A stretch of DNA of 10,381 nt from Candidatus Methanomethylicia archaeon (GTDB taxonomy: Archaea > Thermoproteota > Methanomethylicia > CALHIW01). The notes beneath the pieces were generated by a model, which saw nothing but the letters and a program-made list of their open reading frames with translations, was not told the DNA's origin and did no database searches. Both the position numbers and the translations under genes were made by a program. Below, in pieces: positions 6,670 to 10,381 of the stretch. The first letter of the stretch is position 1. The number at the start of each line of letters is the position of its first letter. The DNA lies in NCBI GenBank assembly GCA_938030905.1, contig CALHIW010000069.1, positions 1 through 10,381 on the forward strand, written 5' to 3'.

Positions 6670-7490
6670 TGCATTTACTTTCAAACATAATTAGAACTGA
6701 GCGTCTACCCCATGAATTCTGTCCTGGATGTGCTATTGGCCAAGTTTACCATTACGCTGCTAAAGCAGTTGAAGAGTTAGGTATCAATATGGATAAGGTG
6801 GTTTTTTTAAGCGGTATTGGATGTAACTCTAGAGGTGTTGGTTATGTTCGCTTTGATTCTGCTACAACACTTCACGGTAGAGCTATAGCATTTGCAACTG
6901 GTGTTAAGCTTGCAAACCCCAACCTAACAGTTATTGTTGTAACCGGGGATGGAGATGGTGCTGGTATTGGGGGTAATCATCTAATTCATGCTGCTAGGAG
7001 AAATATTGATCTTACAGTTATACTCTACAATAATAGGGTTTACGCCTCAACAGGTGGGCAACTTGCACCTACAACACCATACGGTATGTATACCTCAACA
7101 ACACCGTATGGAAGCCTAGAAGAACCCTTCGACTTATGTAGTTTAGTAGCTGCTGCAGGCGCTGTCTATGTTGCTAGGTGGACTACAGCTCATCCATATA
7201 AAGCTATAAACTCCATTAAGAAGGGGGTGTTGAAGAAAGGTTTCTCATTTATTGAAATTATTGGACAGTGCCCAACCTATTTCGGAAGATACATTTTAAA
7301 GACAACAGATCCTGTAAAATGCTTAAAATGGCTTATTGAGAATTCAATAATGAAAGAATCTACTAGCAAGATACCGGCTGAGGAGCTATCCAATAAAATT
7401 GTAGTTGGAGAGTTTGTAGATAAAGATCGGCCTGAATTAACTGAGCAATATAGAATACTACGTGAAAAACTTAAATTACAGCTAGTGTAG
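6669..7490 (+). CDS. korB: 2-oxoacid:ferredoxin oxidoreductase, beta subunit (thiamine diphosphate-binding)
   Basis: A 273-residue beta subunit. It binds the diphosphate of thiamine through Mg2+ at GDGDGAGIGGNH (residues 93-104). It carries the cysteines expected to hold a [4Fe-4S] cluster: Cys18 and Cys21 in CPGC, Cys52 in SGIGCNSR, and Cys201 in GQCPTYFGR. HGRAIAFATGVKLANP (69-84) and HAARRNIDLTV (107-117) are family signatures. Two usually conserved spots differ: CPGCAIG rather than CPGCGNG, and NNRVYASTGGQ rather than the common NNxxYGMTGGQ near the cofactor. The length is normal for KorB. ATG 6669 is fixed by the strong ribosome site and the one-base overlap with alpha. The gamma gene begins two bases after its stop. 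Confidence 0.9.
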   Translation: MHLLSNIIRTERLPHEFCPGCAIGQVYHYAAKAVEELGINMDKVVFLSGIGCNSRGVGYVRFDSATTLHGRAIAFATGVKLANPNLTVIVVTGDGDGAGIGGNHLIHAARRNIDLTVILYNNRVYASTGGQLAPTTPYGMYTSTTPYGSLEEPFDLCSLVAAAGAVYVARWTTAHPYKAINSIKKGVLKKGFSFIEIIGQCPTYFGRYILKTTDPVKCLKWLIENSIMKESTSKIPAEELSNKIVVGEFVDKDRPELTEQYRILREKLKLQLV

Positions 7491-7492
7491 TT

Positions 7493-8008
7493 ATGGAGAG
7501 GTTTGAAGTTAGAATTGTAGGTGTTGGCGGTCAAGGTATTCGTATTGCTGGTATTATTCTTGCTACAGCTGCAGTTATAGATGGCTTGTTTGCAACTCAT
7601 TGGCCATCTTACGGTGTAGAAGCACGTGGGGGACCAAGCATATCGGATATTGTTACATCTAAGGAAGAAATAGACTATCCTAGAGTTTCAGCTGCTGATG
7701 TATTAGTAGCTTTAAATCAGGAAATGCTTACTAAGTATTTAAATAGCTTAAAGCCTAACGGACTCCTCATATTGGATTCCAACCTAACTATGGTGGATTC
7801 AAAGTATAAAAACATTACTATTAAAAGAGCCCCATTAATTAATACTGCTAAGAGAATTGGAGAATATTCAATAGTGAATATGATTATGCTAGGTGTCTTA
7901 GTAAATTCAACCAGAATCGTATCTGTAGAATCTATGATTAAATCTATTAGGGAAGCCACTGGTTTAGATAAAAATATTGAAGCTTTCAAGCTAGGATTAA
8001 AGCTGTAG
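7493..8008 (+). CDS. korC: 2-oxoacid:ferredoxin oxidoreductase, gamma subunit
   Basis: A 171-residue gamma subunit (domain III of the pyruvate:ferredoxin oxidoreductase superfamily). In related enzymes this domain packs against alpha/beta and contributes to CoA binding. Recognised by the N-terminal VGVGGQG (residues 9-15), the conserved SYGVEARGG (39-47), followed by SDIVTS and then a Rossmann-like AADVLVALNQEM...LKPNGLLILDSN. The C-terminal part has the IVNMIMLGVLV helix and a typical ending. The length matches stand-alone KorC proteins. Only two bases separate it from beta and no clear ribosome site precedes it, so it probably depends on translational coupling. In most crenarchaeal 2-oxoacid oxidoreductases gamma is fused to alpha; here it is a separate gene. 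Confidence 0.88.
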   Translation: MERFEVRIVGVGGQGIRIAGIILATAAVIDGLFATHWPSYGVEARGGPSISDIVTSKEEIDYPRVSAADVLVALNQEMLTKYLNSLKPNGLLILDSNLTMVDSKYKNITIKRAPLINTAKRIGEYSIVNMIMLGVLVNSTRIVSVESMIKSIREATGLDKNIEAFKLGLKL

Positions 8009-8019
8009 AGGTAAATAAC

Positions 8020-8226
8020 ATGAAGATAGAGATTTATAAAGATCTATGTAAGGAATGCGGTATCTGTATATCTTTCTGTCCATTTAAGGTATTAGATAAA
8101 TCTGATGAAGTAAATAGTAGAGGTTTTCATCCACCTAAAGTAGTAAAGGAGAATAATTGTACAGGGTGTAGACTATGTGAGCTCTTATGCCCAGACTTCG
8201 CCATAGCTATTAGAAACTTTAAATAG
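8020..8226 (+). CDS. korD: 2-oxoacid:ferredoxin oxidoreductase, ferredoxin-like delta subunit
   Basis: A 68-residue 8-iron ferredoxin-like subunit that passes electrons from the catalytic core to external ferredoxin. It has two complete [4Fe-4S] motifs: Cys10-x2-Cys13-x2-Cys16-x3-Cys20-Pro, and Cys47-x2-Cys50-x2-Cys53-x3-Cys57-Pro. Between them lies the GFHPPKVV segment often seen in KorD. AGAGGTAA (8007-8014) precedes ATG 8020 at proper spacing and overlaps the gamma stop codon. It is the last gene of the operon and is followed by a T-rich tract near 8280. In other archaea delta often comes first; here the order is alpha, beta, gamma, delta. Confidence 0.88.
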   Translation: MKIEIYKDLCKECGICISFCPFKVLDKSDEVNSRGFHPPKVVKENNCTGCRLCELLCPDFAIAIRNFK

Positions 8227-8279
8227 CTACACTTAACAAGTAGATTAAGCTATACTCACACTTTCAGAATTAAATAATA

Positions 8280-8299
8280 GTTTGTTTTTATATTTCTTT
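8280..8299 (+). terminator. Possible T-tract terminator of the kor operon
   Basis: GTTTGTTTTTATATTTCTTT lies about 55 bases after the korD stop. Runs of T on the coding strand are sufficient terminators for archaeal RNA polymerase. No hairpin is evident. It is also immediately upstream of the transposase remnant, so its role is uncertain. Confidence 0.35.
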
Positions 8300-8300
8300 A

Positions 8301-8456
8301 ATGTCTTATAAGAATCTTACTATATTCAAGGAGGCAAGAGCTGTGCTGAAGGTTAGCGGCAAGACGTTATGAAATTAATATAAGAAGGGCTTAATAAGGG
8401 ATGTTAAGCTTCCTACTGGAAAGCTTCATTATTATAGAGTAACATCAAAATCCTAA
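8301..8456 (+). pseudogene. Remnant of an IS607-type serine recombinase TnpA (N-terminal helix-turn-helix)
   Basis: A single frame from ATG 8301 reads MSYKNLTIFKEARAVLKVSG then KTL, is interrupted by TGA (8370) and TAA (8376), and continues YKKGLIRDVKLPTGKLHYYRV to TAA 8454. This is the MerR-like DNA-binding domain found at the start of IS607 TnpA: the pattern KEAR.VL.VS.KTL...YKKGLIR...LPTGK.HYRV is the helix-turn-helix followed by its wing. The catalytic serine-recombinase domain that should follow (YARVSS-type motif) is not present. The two stops and the truncation make it non-functional. A tnpB remnant in the same orientation downstream supports the IS607 reading; a stand-alone MerR-like regulator relic is the alternative. 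Confidence 0.55.
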
Positions 8457-9224
8457 TAAGCAAGAATGGTGGAAGCCGTTTAAACTATGATTTCTAGGCA
8501 CAATGTAGTTAAGTAGATGCTTAAATCCCCACTTAAATGGTTAACTGAATCTCAGCAAATTTAGGTTATCTCCACTTAGTATAGGTTCTTAGTCTTTAAG
8601 CTCTGAGGGTCATTTTGAGAATTTATTAGAGCTTCTGACTTTCCGGACAGAGTTCACGACTAGCTTAACAAGGAATCTGAAAGCTTAATCACCACATATT
8701 TGCATCTAAAGCTGCCCATTGCCAGCCTCTTCATTCAGCCTATGGCCCTAGAGCTGTAGAGAATTGTTGGCTAAGAAGATCATGAGCTAATGGTGTCTTT
8801 ACTCATCAGCTACCTTACCTCATACTCCTCAGCATCAACCTCTGCTTAACATCTCTACGGGAGAAATCAACATTCAATTTCTAGCTACACCTCGAGAACG
8901 GTATTCATCCCGGTTTAAGCTATTTGTCACTAAAATTAGGCTCACTCTCTAACCAGGTTCCCATAGAAGAAAACAATTTTTCACTCCCTAATTCCCTCAT
9001 GGTTATGTTGTTCGTATAGATCTAATACTATCCTCACAATTCGGACCCTAATCTTCCCTAACTTACTTTTTTACTTTTTGAAACAACCTTAATGAAAATT
9101 GAAAGAGCATCTCAATCTCAGGCATGGAATGATGCGGTTAGATTTGTAGTCTACATCTAATCTCTTACATACTTCATATTCCTCATGTTGAAGTACTAGA
9201 TATCCGTGACAATACATGTAAACA
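8457..9224. other. Unassigned decayed sequence between the tnpA and tnpB remnants
   Basis: Stops occur in all frames and I recognise no domain. An intact IS607-type element would have the recombinase domain and the first two thirds of TnpB here, roughly 1.2 kb; only about 770 bases remain, so deletions must have occurred if both ends belong to one element. A plus-strand stretch around 8880-9000 and a minus-strand stretch around 8940-9060 look weakly protein-like, but I cannot assign either. Confidence 0.35.
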
Positions 9225-9420
9225 GTAGCTTTTCCTCCACTTATAGAATATAAGATGTTTTGATAAGGCTATAAAGCTCATTATGTTTCAGCTAAAACAC
9301 AGCAAGCTTACCTCAGATGCTGTGTTTGTCCAATATAGATGATTTGTCTTTAAATTAAGGAATACAGGCTACGAGACAGATAGACACCCTATTGCATACG
9401 TAAACATACTCAAATGTATA
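9225..9420 (+). pseudogene. Remnant of transposon-associated nuclease TnpB (C-terminal zinc-finger region)
   Basis: Two frames together spell the end of a TnpB (IS605/IS607 accessory, RNA-guided nuclease family). From 9225: VAFPPLIEYKMF, two stops (9261-9266), then GYKAHYVSAK and a CCVCP close behind, matching the typical 'LIEYKA...GYKV.YVSAKxTSSxCPVCG' approach to the first zinc knuckle. In the next frame, from about 9346: FVFKLRNTGYETDR then HPIAYVNILK, matching the last '..C..CGxExDRDviAvxNIL' motif, which contains the final catalytic aspartate region (DRD here reads DRH). The second-knuckle cysteines are lost and TGA 9340 interrupts the frame. It is clearly inactive. Position and strand fit the tnpA remnant at 8301. 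Confidence 0.6.
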
Positions 9421-9530
9421 AGTCCAACTGAACCCTTTCACTAAGCTAATTGAAAATGAAAAAGTTAAGAGAGGCAGAGCAATACGTATTCTACTTAACT
9501 TAAACCATTTTTACTATGTGATGATGGTAA

Positions 9531-10181
9531 CTATATCTTAGTCTTCAATTCTCTTTCAGCTTCTATAACTGATTTCCCACTAGTTATTAGTGTTCTAACC
9601 TTTTCTTCTCTTTCTTCTATTTCCATAGCTATCCTTAAAACTTCTAGAGCTCTTTCGTGTGGAATAACTACTATACCGTTTTCATCTCCAACTACTAGAT
9701 CTTCTGGATGTATTTTGATGTTGTTGATTTCTATTGGTGTATTGATGGATATTGTTGCTATACGTTTCTTCCCTGTTATTGGTGTTATGGCTTTAGCGAA
9801 AACTGGGAATTTTATTTTTTTAATTTCATCAATATCTCTTACAGCTCCATTAACTACTACCCCCTCTATCCCCTTGATTTTCGCGGATAATGATGCTAAA
9901 CCACCCCATGTTGATGCCTCAACATATCCCTCAACATCAAAAACCAATACACTACCAGGCTTAGCCTGATTTAATACTTCAGCTACACGAAGCTCCGAAA
10001 TACTACTTCTTCTAGGAGCCTCCCTTACCGTAAATGCTGAACCAACAATCTTCACATTATCAACAATAGGCCTCAAACCAGATACAACCCCAACCATACC
10101 CAACTCATCCAAAGCATCCGATATTATCGTCGTAGATACCCTACGATACTTCTCTAAAATCTCTAAGCTGTAAGTCTGCAT
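9531..10181 (-). CDS. RraA-family protein (HMG/CHA aldolase-like)
   Basis: A 216-residue member of the RraA/HMG-CHA aldolase family, often mislabelled as a demethylmenaquinone methyltransferase. Characterised relatives cleave 4-hydroxy-4-methyl-2-oxoglutarate or 4-carboxy-4-hydroxy-2-oxoadipate, or decarboxylate oxaloacetate, with a divalent metal. The bacterial RraA branch instead binds RNase E. Signatures: STTIISDALDELG near the N-terminus, VLVFDVEGYVEASTWGGLAS (Gly93-Gly94), VVVNGAVRDIDE (Arg115, Asp116, the substrate and metal residues of the aldolases), FPVFAK, and the closing PEDLVVGDENGIVVIP. The C-terminal 35 residues form a charged helix (EIEEREEKV). An archaeon without RNase E would favour an enzymatic role, but the substrate is unknown. 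It is a single gene, starting at the ATG at 10181 with a promoter 29-42 bases upstream. Confidence 0.83.
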   Translation of the reverse strand: MQTYSLEILEKYRRVSTTIISDALDELGMVGVVSGLRPIVDNVKIVGSAFTVREAPRRSSISELRVAEVLNQAKPGSVLVFDVEGYVEASTWGGLASLSAKIKGIEGVVVNGAVRDIDEIKKIKFPVFAKAITPITGKKRIATISINTPIEINNIKIHPEDLVVGDENGIVVIPHERALEVLRIAMEIEEREEKVRTLITSGKSVIEAERELKTKI

Positions 10182-10209
10182 ACTATGCTTAACTAGGTTT
10201 AACAGCTAC

Positions 10210-10223
10210 TTTATTAAGCTTTC
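10210..10223 (-). promoter_or_regulatory. BRE/TATA promoter of the RraA-family gene
   Basis: On the minus strand GAAAG (BRE, 10223-10219) precedes CTTAATAAA (10218-10210), 29-37 bases before the ATG at 10181. The predicted leader is only a few bases long. No Shine-Dalgarno sequence is visible. Confidence 0.55.
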
Positions 10224-10381
10224 GACTAAATTAGCTTATCAAACTAATGAAGTATAGTAATTTCTATGACATATAGTTGAAGAGTGTAAGTGTGGGGCTC
10301 AATATCTTAGAGCCTTCATAGCTACCATTATTTGATAATCACTCCATGGAGATAGCTTTCATAGCGTAAAGTAGCTATTAA

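Noticed and set aside
7277..7600. Minus-strand frame opposite the korB/korC junction
   Set aside because: It is antisense to two well-supported genes and has low-complexity Ser/Asn/Thr composition.
9708..9969. Two plus-strand frames opposite the RraA-family gene
   Set aside because: Both are antisense shadows; the minus-strand protein has complete family motifs.
1..10381. tRNA, rRNA, riboswitch or complete CRISPR-Cas locus
   Set aside because: I looked for cloverleaf-like blocks, conserved rRNA words, regularly spaced repeats and cas-like motifs and found none, apart from the single repeat-like end at 70-94.

Overview
The window looks like part of a thermophilic archaeal chromosome, probably Thermoproteota (TACK). 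It is AT-rich. Gene starts are leaderless or nearly so, with BRE/TATA-like boxes about 24-36 bases upstream, and the internal operon genes carry purine-rich Shine-Dalgarno sites. It encodes a four-subunit 2-oxoacid:ferredoxin oxidoreductase. The lineage is inferred from gene style only; there is no rRNA or tRNA to anchor it.

Layout, left to right. 1-163: leader containing one CRISPR-repeat-like 3' end (70-94). 164-1054 (+): metallo-beta-lactamase-fold hydrolase. 1055-2926: no intact gene; it holds a 41-base rearranged copy of the hydrolase gene joined directly to a decayed P-type cation ATPase (about 1131-1758), then an ambiguous fragment (1831-2016) and unassigned sequence. 2927-3520 (-): left-handed beta-helix sugar N-acetyltransferase with a four-cysteine tail. 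3521-4260: intergenic, with a remnant of a DDE transposase C-terminus on the minus strand. 4261-4974 (+): creatininase-family amidohydrolase. 4975-5541: intergenic, ending in a clear promoter. 5542-8226 (+): korABCD-type operon in the order alpha, beta, gamma, ferredoxin. 8227-9530: intergenic, with remnants of an IS607-type element (TnpA helix-turn-helix at 8301-8456, TnpB C-terminal zinc-finger region at about 9225-9420). 9531-10181 (-): RraA-family aldolase-like protein. 10182-10381: promoter of that gene and nothing else seen.

The one clear functional unit is the kor operon. Alpha and beta bind thiamine diphosphate and the 2-oxoacid, gamma completes the fold and CoA site, and the 8-Fe ferredoxin subunit carries electrons to free ferredoxin. 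The other four genes are separate transcription units with no obvious pathway link to it or to each other.

Only about 53% of the window codes for intact proteins, which is low for an archaeon. Three of the four long gaps contain recognisable dead genes or transposon remnants, so this is best read as an accessory region undergoing decay and rearrangement. I did not find a complete undescribed system. The most unusual structure is the junction at about 1090-1131, where two pieces of the live hydrolase gene are spliced onto a truncated ATPase pseudogene.
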